A stretch of DNA of 64,000 nt, taken from G965216695 sp965216695 (lineage in GTDB: Bacteria; Pseudomonadota; Gammaproteobacteria; Pseudomonadales; Azotimanducaceae). The stretch is from positions 2,480,001 through 2,544,000 of the forward strand of contig OZ244212.1 of NCBI GenBank assembly GCA_965216695.1, in the 5' to 3' direction. Each line of letters begins with the position of its first letter. The stretch's first letter is position 1. Both the position numbers and the translations under genes were made by a program. The notes under the pieces were generated by a model. It worked only from the letters and a program-made list of their open reading frames with translations, was not told where the DNA came from and searched no databases. This document shows positions 25,375-33,487 of this stretch, piece after piece.

Positions 25375-26184
25375 TCAGCGTTTGCCCCGCAACGATCGCA
25401 TCAACACGGCGGTCGACGGTGTTTTGTGCCACCAGACTGCAAAGGCGGCAGCGGCTTGTTCCACGAGCATTCCCAACCCGTCGCTGACTGTACGCGCGCC
25501 CGACGCGCTAGCCCAGCGCAGGAACGGGGTGGGTGGTCCGTACACCATGTCGTAGCAATGCGCGCCGTCGACGGCCCGCGCCGGACAATCCGGACGATCG
25601 CCATGCAGACCAGAAGATGTTGCGTTGATGACGATGTTGAATCCGCCTCCCAGGTCCGCCGGTGCCTTTGCGCACGCGCGGGCGTCCGCAACATCGGCAA
25701 TCAGCTCGTGCGCCCGCTCGACTGTTCGATTGGCTACCACCAGCGACCCGACGCCCGAATCGAGCAGCGCGCCCACCACACCCCGCGCCGCTCCACCGGC
25801 ACCAAGCAGAAGCACACTGGCGTTTTCGAGCGGCCAGTCAAGATTCGTGCGCATATCCGTGACAAGTCCCACGCCGTCGGTGTTGTAGCCGCGAAACCCC
25901 GTATCGCAGCGCTCTATGGTGTTCACGACGCCGGCGCTTCCCGCCACCGGATCAACGTCGTCGACCCATTTCCGCGCGTCCGCTTTGAAGGGAACCGTCA
26001 CATTGGCGCCCCGCGCCGCGGGATCGGCAAAGAAACGTTCGGCAGCGTCGGCAAACGCCCCGGGTTGCGCTTCAATGCGTTCATAGCTCAGCTCTATGTT
26101 GAACTGGTCTGCGAACGCGGCGTGAATCTGAGGCGAAAGCGAGTGCGCAACCGGATTACCGAACACTGCGAAGCGGGCGGTCAC
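25375..26184 (-). CDS. aroE: Shikimate dehydrogenase (NADP+)
   Basis: 269 residues from GTG at 26184; the frame is open far upstream but that part runs through tsaC. It reduces 3-dehydroshikimate to shikimate in aromatic amino-acid synthesis. Substrate-site motifs are FGNPVAHSLSPQIHAAF, NVTVPFKADA with the catalytic lysine, and NTDGVGLVTD with the catalytic aspartate. The NADP-binding loop is LLGAGGAARGVVGALL with VANRT after the next strand. It is the last gene of dprA-purE-tsaC-aroE, 31 bases after tsaC. Confidence 0.96.
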   Translation of the reverse strand: MTARFAVFGNPVAHSLSPQIHAAFADQFNIELSYERIEAQPGAFADAAERFFADPAARGANVTVPFKADARKWVDDVDPVAGSAGVVNTIERCDTGFRGYNTDGVGLVTDMRTNLDWPLENASVLLLGAGGAARGVVGALLDSGVGSLVVANRTVERAHELIADVADARACAKAPADLGGGFNIVINATSSGLHGDRPDCPARAVDGAHCYDMVYGPPTPFLRWASASGARTVSDGLGMLVEQAAAAFAVWWHKTPSTAVLMRSLRGKR

Positions 26185-26215
26185 GCCCGCATCCCCAGGG
26201 CCAGGCGTAGCCCGT

Positions 26216-26779
26216 TCATTGACCCGCACCGGCGCGCAACAGGGTGCCGTCAGCCACCCGGATCGTACTCGGCTGACGCTTACCAAGCGTCTCTCCGGCA
26301 AGCACGTAGTCCACCGCGGCGGCCATCGCGCGCCGCGCCGACCACTCGTTTGCGGGCGACGGCAACCCGGACCGATTGGCGCTTGTGGACACGAGGGGTC
26401 CATCGAACGCCGCACACAGCGCCCGCGCTTGTGCATGACCCGGGACACGAACAGCCACTCGACTCGACCCGCCGGTAATCCAACCGGGGAATCGCTGATT
26501 GGGCACAAGCCAGGTATTGGGCCCCGGCCAACTCTGTGCGACCGCGGCGCGTTCGGCCTCGGCAAGGGCGCTGAGTTCGTCGGCGAACCGCTCGGCACAA
26601 TCCCCAATAACGATTAAGCCCTTCGATGGCGAACGTTCTTTTATGGAGAGCACCCGCGCGACCGCGCGCATGTTCATGGGATCACAGGCCAAACCCCAGA
26701 CACCCTCGGTGGCGTGCAGCACTACCGCACCGGAACGCAGCAGTTCAGCTGCGCGGCGCAACGGCCAGCTTGCGTTCAC
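26216..26779 (-). CDS. tsaC: Threonylcarbamoyl-AMP synthase (TsaC/YrdC)
   Basis: 187 residues from GTG 26779, which overlaps the purE stop as GTGA. It makes threonylcarbamoyl-AMP for the t6A37 modification of ANN-decoding tRNAs. Typical text is GAVVLHATEGVWGLACDP, LSIKERSPSKGLIVIG, SWPGPNTWLVP and the C-terminal PLVSTSANRSGLP and STIRVADGTLLRAG. It is the short TsaC form, without the extra Sua5 domain, as in E. coli. It lies between purE and aroE. Confidence 0.94.
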   Translation of the reverse strand: MNASWPLRRAAELLRSGAVVLHATEGVWGLACDPMNMRAVARVLSIKERSPSKGLIVIGDCAERFADELSALAEAERAAVAQSWPGPNTWLVPNQRFPGWITGGSSRVAVRVPGHAQARALCAAFDGPLVSTSANRSGLPSPANEWSARRAMAAAVDYVLAGETLGKRQPSTIRVADGTLLRAGAGQ

Positions 26780-27282
26780 CCCCGATTCGCGAGGTCCGCT
26801 TGCACCGATGCGTTCTGCGCGCTGACTTTCTCCACATTTTTCGCGCGATCCGCTTTTAGCCGCTCGAACAGCTCCGTATTGCTCAACGCGAGCATCTGGG
26901 CCGCTAGGTAACCGGCATTTTTCGCACCCGCCTTTCCTACGGCAACGGTCGCCACCGGAATGCCGCCCGGCATCATCGCGGTGGAGAGCAACGCATCGAA
27001 ACCTTGAAGCGGCCCGCTGTCGATCGGAACGCCAATCACCGGACGAACGCAATGTGCAGCCACCGCGCCGGCAAGATGCGCGGCCATGCCCGCCCCGCAG
27101 ATGAAGACCCCGCAGCCTTCCACAACGGCGGTGCTGACGATGTCGGCCGTCGCCGCCGGCGTGCGGTGGGCGGAAGTCACCCATACTTTGTACTCGATTT
27201 CGAGTTCATCGAGCACCGAACTCGCGGCCTGCATAACGGGCCAGTCCGACTGCGAACCCATCAGAATCGCAACCCAGCTCAT
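26776..27282 (-). CDS. purE: N5-carboxyaminoimidazole ribonucleotide mutase
   Basis: 168 residues. PurE moves the carboxyl group of N5-CAIR to give CAIR in purine synthesis. The motifs VAILMGSQSDWPVM, VTSAHRTPAAT (with the catalytic histidine) and ICGAGMAAHLAGAVAA are clear, and GVPIDSGPLQGFDALLSTAMMPGGIPVATVAVG is the class I signature region. Its partner purK is not next to it. The gene overlaps tsaC by 4 bases and starts 88 bases after dprA. Confidence 0.96.
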   Translation of the reverse strand: MSWVAILMGSQSDWPVMQAASSVLDELEIEYKVWVTSAHRTPAATADIVSTAVVEGCGVFICGAGMAAHLAGAVAAHCVRPVIGVPIDSGPLQGFDALLSTAMMPGGIPVATVAVGKAGAKNAGYLAAQMLALSNTELFERLKADRAKNVEKVSAQNASVQADLANRG

Positions 27283-27369
27283 CGTTCCCCCAGTCTGTGT
27301 GTTTTAAGGAAAGCCGCCTCTTACCGCCGAAGACAGCACGGCTGAATTCAACGCGGCTGAAAGCAGCCG

Positions 27370-28539
27370 TCAATGAAGGCGCCGAATATACCCTTGGGGG
27401 GTAGCGTGGACAAACCCGGCAATCTCCAGCTCGGCCAGCGTCGCAAGTACCGCCGACGGATCTCCGCCCACCTGCTCGACAATGTCGTCGGCCATTTGCG
27501 GTTCGCCATGCAGAATCAGAAAAACCGACCGGTGCAGACTGGTACGCGTGCCGGGTAGTTCCGCCGCGACCGTCGCAGTCGGCGACGGCGGGACTGTCAG
27601 CGCGTTTTCACCGAGCGCGCGCAGCACGTCCTCTGTGGACTCGACCAGCGTCGCACCGTCACGCAGCAACCTGTGACACCCACCGCTGACCGGGCTGGCG
27701 ATAGACCCCGGCACGGCCATCACATCTCGCCCCTGTTCCAACGCAAGCCGCGCGGTTACCAGGGACCCACTCCGCGGCCCGGCTTCTACCACAACCACCG
27801 CCCCCGCAACGCCACTGATCAACCGATTACGCTCCGGAAAGAAATGGCGACGAGGCTGTCGGTGAAGTAAATGCTCACTTACTATACATCCGCCGGCCTG
27901 TAGTATTTCTTCCGCCAGCCGCGCATTGGCACGCGGGTACACCGCGTCCACAGAGCACGCCAACACCGCCGCTGTACAACCCGCCGCAAGCGCGCCTCGA
28001 TGCGCCGCCGCGTCAACTCCAAGCGCAAGCCCACTGACAATCGTATAGCCCCCTGCGGCAAGATCGCGGGCAAGCCGTTCGGCGAATGCGGCCCCAGTCT
28101 GCGTACAACGCCTTGCGCCGACGATCGCAACCGTCGGCTGATGCAGCACAGCGACATCTCCCACAGACGCCAACAGCACGGGCGGATCCGGGATGTCTGC
28201 CAGCAGCGGCGGCAGATCGGACAGACCAAGCAGGCGGACCGCATCCGGCAGAGCAGGGGGCGAAGGAGGCAGGCGTTGGCAGAGCGCGCGGGCGGCTTCC
28301 ACGCCGCAACCATGGTCGCGGATCGCGCGCCGCACCTGCGCAGGTTCCAGCACGCTGAGCAGACGCAGCAGCGCGCGTTCTTCCTCAGCCCACCCATCCG
28401 GTTGTTCCGATTCGGCGGATTCGTCCAAACCACCTCCAGCACAGGACTTTGCGCAAAGCACGCCAGCGCCAACCGTTTCGGCGCGCTCACCCGAATCCTG
28501 TCGCGGGCAGCGCTCGGCGTCTGTAGGGCCGATCCGCAT
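27370..28539 (-). CDS. dprA: DNA-processing protein DprA
   Basis: 389 residues from ATG at 28539; a shorter start is possible because the first 40 residues look poorly conserved. DprA binds incoming single-stranded DNA and loads RecA during natural transformation. The Rossmann-like core is obvious: PTVAIVGARRCTQTGAAFAERLA, GGYTIVSGLALGVDAAAHRGAL, FPERNRLISGVAGAVVVVEAG and GSLVTARLALEQGRDVMAVPGS. A winged-helix-like C-terminal domain (VEQVGGDPSAVLATLAELEIAG) follows. It heads dprA-purE-tsaC-aroE. Confidence 0.95.
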   Translation of the reverse strand: MRIGPTDAERCPRQDSGERAETVGAGVLCAKSCAGGGLDESAESEQPDGWAEEERALLRLLSVLEPAQVRRAIRDHGCGVEAARALCQRLPPSPPALPDAVRLLGLSDLPPLLADIPDPPVLLASVGDVAVLHQPTVAIVGARRCTQTGAAFAERLARDLAAGGYTIVSGLALGVDAAAHRGALAAGCTAAVLACSVDAVYPRANARLAEEILQAGGCIVSEHLLHRQPRRHFFPERNRLISGVAGAVVVVEAGPRSGSLVTARLALEQGRDVMAVPGSIASPVSGGCHRLLRDGATLVESTEDVLRALGENALTVPPSPTATVAAELPGTRTSLHRSVFLILHGEPQMADDIVEQVGGDPSAVLATLAELEIAGFVHATPQGYIRRLH

Positions 28540-28660
28540 TCACACGCGAGGCAGCGACTGCGAACACTTGCGTTTTTGCGGCCCCGCAGAACGCAGGCAG
28601 CCTCGCGCCCAGTTTCCGACTCCGCTACGCTAGCCACATATAACGAATGCGCGAGGGACC

Positions 28661-29071
28661 ATGAAAATCGTCAAGATCCTGGTGGGACTCCTGATTCTGT
28701 ACGCCGTGCTGGTCGCCGGATTCGAAACGCTGCTCGGGTACTCGCAACCGACCGACGACGGCACGATCACGATTGTCACCACCGACAACGACGGAACGGC
28801 ACACGAGCGGGTGCTCTCCCGCATCAACTACCAGGACACGCTGTACGTTGCGGTAAACCATTGGCCGCGGGCGTGGTACCGCCACCTGCTCGAGCGGCCG
28901 GATGTAACGATTCGCATGGACGGCACGCAGAACGCGTACACGGCCGTCCCGGTTTCCAACGGAGAATTCGAGCGGGTAAACGCGCATCATCCGTTGCCGC
29001 TGTCGATCCGAATTCTGACGGGCTTTCCGCCGCGCCGAATCGTACGCTTGGATCCGCGGCAAGCCGGCTGA
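28661..29071 (+). CDS. DUF385-like (deazaflavin nitroreductase family) protein with membrane anchor
   Basis: 136 residues. An N-terminal helix (IVKILVGLLILYAVLVAGF) is followed by a small domain with RVLSRINYQDTLYVAVNHWPRAWYRHLLERPDVTIRM and YTAVPV, which resembles the DUF385/Ddn family of split-barrel nitroreductases. In mycobacteria these use F420; whether this bacterium makes F420 is unknown, and it could use another cofactor or be a non-catalytic relative. It is divergent from dprA and 34 bases before a serine hydrolase gene on the same strand, probably one transcript. Confidence 0.65.
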   Translation: MKIVKILVGLLILYAVLVAGFETLLGYSQPTDDGTITIVTTDNDGTAHERVLSRINYQDTLYVAVNHWPRAWYRHLLERPDVTIRMDGTQNAYTAVPVSNGEFERVNAHHPLPLSIRILTGFPPRRIVRLDPRQAG

Positions 29072-29105
29072 TTTCACGGCAAGGCCGCTACGGGACAAGG
29101 GTCGT

Positions 29106-30647
29106 ATGGGACGAGGGCTAGTGCGCGACGCGCGTATGTCCCGGCGCAAAGCATTGGGCCTCAGTGCTGTAACGGCATCAACGATCCCTCTGGGTACGCT
29201 TAGCGCCGCTTTTTCGCTTCCCCTCAATCTTTCGGGCTGCCGCTCGGGGCGCGTAGCCCAGCCCACTCGGGCCTCGAGCTTGAGCAACCACGCGTCAGGA
29301 CTTGCAATCGAAGATGATTTCAGCGGCGCTATTCTGCTTGCGCGTAATGGTAGGATCGAATTTGACGGCGCCTACGGCCTGGCAGACAGACAAACCCGGC
29401 AACCGAATACAACGGCGACGAAGTTCAACCTGGCGTCGGTGTCCAAGATGTTCACCGCGGTGTGCATTCTTCAACTGGTCGATCAGGGGTCGATCGCGCT
29501 CGAAGATCCTCTGGAAAGGCACCTGCCCGACTATCCCAACCGAGCCGCGGCGAAAAACGTCAAGATAAAGCACCTGCTCCTGCACACCTCCGGTGTCGGC
29601 AACTATTGGGCGGGGCTGGAAATGCTGGAAGGCGCAGGACCGGAAAGTCACCGCGACTACCTTCCGCTGTTCGCAAGCATCCCGCTCGAGCATGACCCCG
29701 GGACGTCGTTTTCATACTCCAACGGTGGATACATCGTACTTGGCCTCATCATCGAGCGAATAACGCGGCAGAGCTACTACGACTACGTTCAGCAAGCGAT
29801 CTTCGACAAAGTGGCAATGCGGGATACGGGTTTTCGCCGGCTCGATGAGCGCGTTCCCAATCGGGCAAGAAGCTACATGCGCTCGGTAGAGCACCCGGGC
29901 GAGTGGGACGATACCACCGCCCGATCGGAGCCGCGGGGCAGCGCTGCGGGCGGCGCTTACTCCACCGTGAAAGACCTGTATCGTTTTGCGACGGCTCTCG
30001 AAGCGCATCGCCTGCTGAGCCCGGAGTCGACCGAAACCTTTCTGCAGGGGCGCCTCGATACGCCGGTGGGAAGATACGGCTACGGCGTAATCGAGCAATC
30101 ACTCAACGGAACGCGCGTGCTCGGCCATTCTGGCGGGCACTACGGCGTGGCGGCTGAACTGATGATGTTCCCTGAAATCAAAACCACGTTCGTCGTGCTG
30201 TCGAACGGGGATGTCGACGGTTATTGGGACATGGAGATGTTCGTACATGAACTGATCGCGGGGCCGACCGACGAAACACGAGCCTACGCCTTCACCAAAG
30301 ATCTCATAGCGGCGGTGGTGTCAAAAGGCTACGACACGGCCTTGTCGATGTTTCGCAGCCAAACGGCCCAACAGACGTTACGCGAGGGCGTCATCGATCT
30401 CGCTGCTTTCAAGTACATCCATCGCGGCGGGAACCACGCCGGGCTAGATCTCCTGCGCTTCAATCAAGCGATAAATCCCGAATCCGACGACGCCATGTTG
30501 AGCATGGCGCATGGATATCGGCTCACGGGACGGGACGCGGAAGACCTTGAGGCGTATCGCGCCTATCTCGACCGCGTTCCCGATAGCGTGGAGGCGCAGG
30601 CCTTTGTGGAACGCCTAAACAGGAAGGCTGCCGGGAAGCCCGGCTAG
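29106..30647 (+). CDS. Tat-exported beta-lactamase-family serine hydrolase, probably a lipoprotein
   Basis: 513 residues from ATG at 29106 (AAGGG upstream); ATG 29136 is an alternative. MSRRKALGLSAVTAS is a twin-arginine signal and the hydrophobic stretch ends in LNLSGC, a lipobox. The class C beta-lactamase/DD-peptidase fold follows: SxxK in LASVSKMFTA, YxN in SYSNGGYIVLG, and HSGGHYG as the third motif. A C-terminal 110 residues, after the hydrolase domain, look helical with a tetratricopeptide-like section (NPESDDAMLSMAHGYRLTG). Such proteins are esterases, peptidases or penicillin-binding relatives; substrate unknown. Confidence 0.85.
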   Translation: MGRGLVRDARMSRRKALGLSAVTASTIPLGTLSAAFSLPLNLSGCRSGRVAQPTRASSLSNHASGLAIEDDFSGAILLARNGRIEFDGAYGLADRQTRQPNTTATKFNLASVSKMFTAVCILQLVDQGSIALEDPLERHLPDYPNRAAAKNVKIKHLLLHTSGVGNYWAGLEMLEGAGPESHRDYLPLFASIPLEHDPGTSFSYSNGGYIVLGLIIERITRQSYYDYVQQAIFDKVAMRDTGFRRLDERVPNRARSYMRSVEHPGEWDDTTARSEPRGSAAGGAYSTVKDLYRFATALEAHRLLSPESTETFLQGRLDTPVGRYGYGVIEQSLNGTRVLGHSGGHYGVAAELMMFPEIKTTFVVLSNGDVDGYWDMEMFVHELIAGPTDETRAYAFTKDLIAAVVSKGYDTALSMFRSQTAQQTLREGVIDLAAFKYIHRGGNHAGLDLLRFNQAINPESDDAMLSMAHGYRLTGRDAEDLEAYRAYLDRVPDSVEAQAFVERLNRKAAGKPG

Positions 30648-30684
30648 ATGGGATAGATAAGGACGAAGCCTCGGTAGAACTCAA

Positions 30685-30713
30685 GCGGCGCAGTCACGGT
30701 CGACCGGCGCCGC
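30685..30713. terminator. Possible hairpin between convergent genes
   Basis: A perfect 7-base inverted repeat GCGGCGC (30685-30691) / GCGCCGC (30707-30713) with a 15-base loop lies between the convergent serine hydrolase gene and lysM gene. It has no T run on either side, so it may act as a weak or Rho-linked terminator or be chance in G+C-rich DNA. Confidence 0.3.
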
Positions 30714-30730
30714 TCGGAGGGGTACCCGGG

Positions 30731-31834
30731 TTAGGGGTTACGAACTTCGTCGTAAACCGCAAGCGGGCGCTCGGTTTCAAGTACAAGGCCGTATGAGAGT
30801 TTCTCGAACGACCGGAACACCATCAACAGTCCGGCCCGTTCGCTGGGAAGGCGCACAACTTCGTTGGCGACACGATCCCGCGCCAGCGCGCCGCGCTGCC
30901 AGATCGCAAGCACATGCCCCGGCTCCAGGCCTTCGCGTTCTCCGCGATTGAGCACAACCACATCAAACTGACCCACCTGGCTAACACCGCCGAACACGGA
31001 AACGATCTGACCACTAATCTCGTCTTCGGGGCTTGCCGGATAGTAGGTGGAGTTTACCCGGCGTTCTTCGGTAGGCAGCACACGGTCGGCTACCTGAACT
31101 TCCTCGCGCGTTGTCGTCACGAGCATGGTGGCTACTTCGTTTTCCTGACCAACCGCGCGGCCCTTACCAATATAGGTGGCTTCCTGGCCAAGCACTTCAT
31201 TGGTATCCGGGTCCACGTACACCGGACCCTGGCGCACCAGGTTGAAGCTGTGGCTGTCGGGCAGCTCGCCGCGTACGTAGACGCGGTCTCCGGCACCCAG
31301 AACGAGCCGTTCGCTTTCACCCTGAATCACGTACGGGGCTGCCAGCAACACGTCCGGTTCGACGATGCGGTTTTCCACCAGAAAACCTTGAATGGCATCC
31401 AAGCTGATTGTGGGAATCGCCGATTCCAGCGGTGTGGCACGAATCTGCGGTTGCAGGCGACCGTCAGCCGACGGCGATACTTTGTACGTACGCCCGGCTT
31501 CGCCGCGTTCAAGCATCAACCGCGGCTGTCCGTCCACATAAACGAGTCGAATCCGGTCGCCCGGATAGATCAGGTGCGGATTTTCGATCTGTGGATTGAG
31601 TTGCCACACTTCGGGCCACATCCACGGCTTCGCCAGAAACCGTCCGCTGATACCCCAGAGGGTGTCGCCCTTTACGACGGTATACACGTCGGGGTGGTCA
31701 TCGCGAATCGCACCCGTCAGGTCGCTGGCGCCCAACAGGCTTTGTGGCGCTACGAGCAACGCACTGAACACCATCGCTTTCGCAAGCGTGGCCAGCCCAC
31801 GAGCGTTCGAGCTCCACGAATAGCCAATGCCCAT
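30731..31834 (-). CDS. LysM domain protein, exported
   Basis: 367 residues from ATG at 31834. A signal peptide (LAKAMVFSALLVAPQSLLGA) precedes a LysM module, YTVVKGDTLWGISGRFLAKPWMWPEVWQLNPQIENPHLIYPGDRIRL, which binds peptidoglycan. The large remainder is a conserved beta-rich domain of unknown role seen in the gammaproteobacterial protein encoded between def and dprA. It is probably periplasmic and cell-wall linked. In many relatives it is directly upstream of dprA; here 2.2 kb with two other genes intervenes. Confidence 0.9.
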   Translation of the reverse strand: MGIGYSWSSNARGLATLAKAMVFSALLVAPQSLLGASDLTGAIRDDHPDVYTVVKGDTLWGISGRFLAKPWMWPEVWQLNPQIENPHLIYPGDRIRLVYVDGQPRLMLERGEAGRTYKVSPSADGRLQPQIRATPLESAIPTISLDAIQGFLVENRIVEPDVLLAAPYVIQGESERLVLGAGDRVYVRGELPDSHSFNLVRQGPVYVDPDTNEVLGQEATYIGKGRAVGQENEVATMLVTTTREEVQVADRVLPTEERRVNSTYYPASPEDEISGQIVSVFGGVSQVGQFDVVVLNRGEREGLEPGHVLAIWQRGALARDRVANEVVRLPSERAGLLMVFRSFEKLSYGLVLETERPLAVYDEVRNP

Positions 31835-32011
31835 AGTCGTTTTCCCTTACCGTTATCCTATTGCCATCCTGGCTTTTCCTACCGCATCCGTGGTGCCCGG
31901 CGTGTACCGCCCAGCGGGCGCGCGTACCGCGAAAAAGCTATACTGTGCGGGCATCTTAGCAGTCCGGTTTCCGTTAAAAGTAGAGACACGTCACAGGGGC
32001 TTCGCAGCACT

Positions 32012-32515
32012 ATGCCCATTCTCAACATCCTCGAATATCCCGATCCGCGCCTTAGAACCAAGGCCTCGGAAGTAACCGAGGTGGACGATTCGATCCGCAC
32101 ACTGATCGACAATATGTTCGAAACCATGTACGCCGCACCGGGCATCGGGCTTGCCGCGAGCCAGGTGAACGTGCACAAGCGCATCATCGTCGTGGACGTG
32201 TCGGAAAACAGCGATGAGCCGCACGCGTTCATCAATCCGACGCTGACCCTTGAAGGCGACACCATAGAAGCGCAGGAAGGTTGTCTGTCGGTACCGGAAA
32301 TCTACGAAAACGTCGACCGCTCGGAGCGCGTGCACGTGAACGCGATCGACCGAAACGGCGACGCGTTCACACTCACTGCAGAGGGGTTGCTGGCGGTATG
32401 CATCCAGCATGAGTGCGACCATCTCGACGGCCGGCTGTTCGTGGACTATCTGTCCACACTGAAGCGCAACCGCATCCGCAAGAAGCTCGAAAAGCAGCGC
32501 AAACAGCGGGCGTGA
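32012..32515 (+). CDS. def: Peptide deformylase
   Basis: 167 residues from ATG at 32012. It removes the formyl group from nascent protein N-termini. All three motifs are present: GIGLAASQV, EGCLSVPE with the metal-binding cysteine, and QHECDHLDG with the HExxH metal site. Its stop overlaps the start of fmt as GTGA, so the two formyl-methionine enzymes are translationally coupled. It is divergent from lysM; a TATACT -10-like box is near 31945 but I see no good -35. Confidence 0.97.
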   Translation: MPILNILEYPDPRLRTKASEVTEVDDSIRTLIDNMFETMYAAPGIGLAASQVNVHKRIIVVDVSENSDEPHAFINPTLTLEGDTIEAQEGCLSVPEIYENVDRSERVHVNAIDRNGDAFTLTAEGLLAVCIQHECDHLDGRLFVDYLSTLKRNRIRKKLEKQRKQRA

Positions 32516-33483
32516 CCCAAGCGCGCGCGCTCCGGCTCGCCTTTGCCGGTACTCCCGACTTTGCCGCAACCATTCTGCGGAGCCTGATCGCCCGGGACAC
32601 ACCACCCGTGGCCGCCTACACCCAACCGGATCGCGCAACCGGGCGCGGCCGCCGCCAACAGCCATCGCCGGTAAAGCAACTGGCGGCCGACGCGGGGATC
32701 CCTATTGCGCAACCGCGATCGCTAAAACCGAGCGCCGAGCACGACGCGCTGCGCGCGCTCGACTTGGATGTGCTGGTGGTGGCCGCGTACGGGTTGATCC
32801 TGCCGAAAGCCGTGCTGGACCTGCCCCGGTTCGGGTGCATCAATGTGCACGCGTCCCTGTTGCCGCGCTGGCGCGGTGCGGCGCCAATCGAACGCGCAAT
32901 CATGGCCGGCGATCACGAAACGGGTGTGTGCATCATGCAAATGGACGAAGGTCTGGATACAGGACCTGTACTGCATCGTGTATCTACACCGATCACCCCC
33001 GAGACGACCGGACCAGCGCTCACCGAACACCTTGCAGCGCTCGGCAGCGATGCGCTGCAGTATTGCCTGGACCGGCTTGGCGCACTGGAGCCCGCGCCGC
33101 AATCGAACGACGGGGCAACCTACGCGCCCAAACTCGAACCCGTGGACAGCCACATCGACTGGTCCGCATCCGCTGCCACAATCGCCAACCAGGTTCGAGC
33201 CCTGTGCGGCCGCGCACCGGCGTTCACGGTACTGCAAGCGAGCGATCCACTGCTCCGCATGCAGGTGCTCGAGGCGCACCCCGCAGACGGCTATCCAGGC
33301 GTTGACCCCGGTACGCTGATCCACGGGAGCCGCAATCGGTTGATTGTGGCCTGCGGCGAGGGCGCACTCGCAATCACGGTTCTGAAGCTCAATCGCGGCA
33401 AGGGACGGCCGATGGATGCCGCCGCCGCGTTGAACGGCTACACGGAGTTGTTCTCCCACGGCACACGTTTTCTGTCACCGTGA
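32512..33483 (+). CDS. fmt: Methionyl-tRNA formyltransferase
   Basis: 323 residues from GTG at 32512, overlapping def by four bases. It formylates Met-tRNAfMet. LRLAFAGTPDFAA opens the formyltransferase domain, and the active-site region is INVHASLLPRWRGAAPIERAI, with asparagine and histidine of the NxH triad, followed by DEGLDTGPVL. A C-terminal OB-like domain (KPRLEPVDSHIDW-type text, here KLEPVDSHIDW) holds the tRNA. rsmB begins four bases after it. Confidence 0.97.
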   Translation: MTQARALRLAFAGTPDFAATILRSLIARDTPPVAAYTQPDRATGRGRRQQPSPVKQLAADAGIPIAQPRSLKPSAEHDALRALDLDVLVVAAYGLILPKAVLDLPRFGCINVHASLLPRWRGAAPIERAIMAGDHETGVCIMQMDEGLDTGPVLHRVSTPITPETTGPALTEHLAALGSDALQYCLDRLGALEPAPQSNDGATYAPKLEPVDSHIDWSASAATIANQVRALCGRAPAFTVLQASDPLLRMQVLEAHPADGYPGVDPGTLIHGSRNRLIVACGEGALAITVLKLNRGKGRPMDAAAALNGYTELFSHGTRFLSP

Positions 33484-33487
33484 CATC

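Noticed and set aside
30914..32011. N-terminal extension of the def frame over the lysM gene
   Set aside because: Peptide deformylase begins at MPILNILEYPDPRLR (32012); the upstream part is antisense to lysM.
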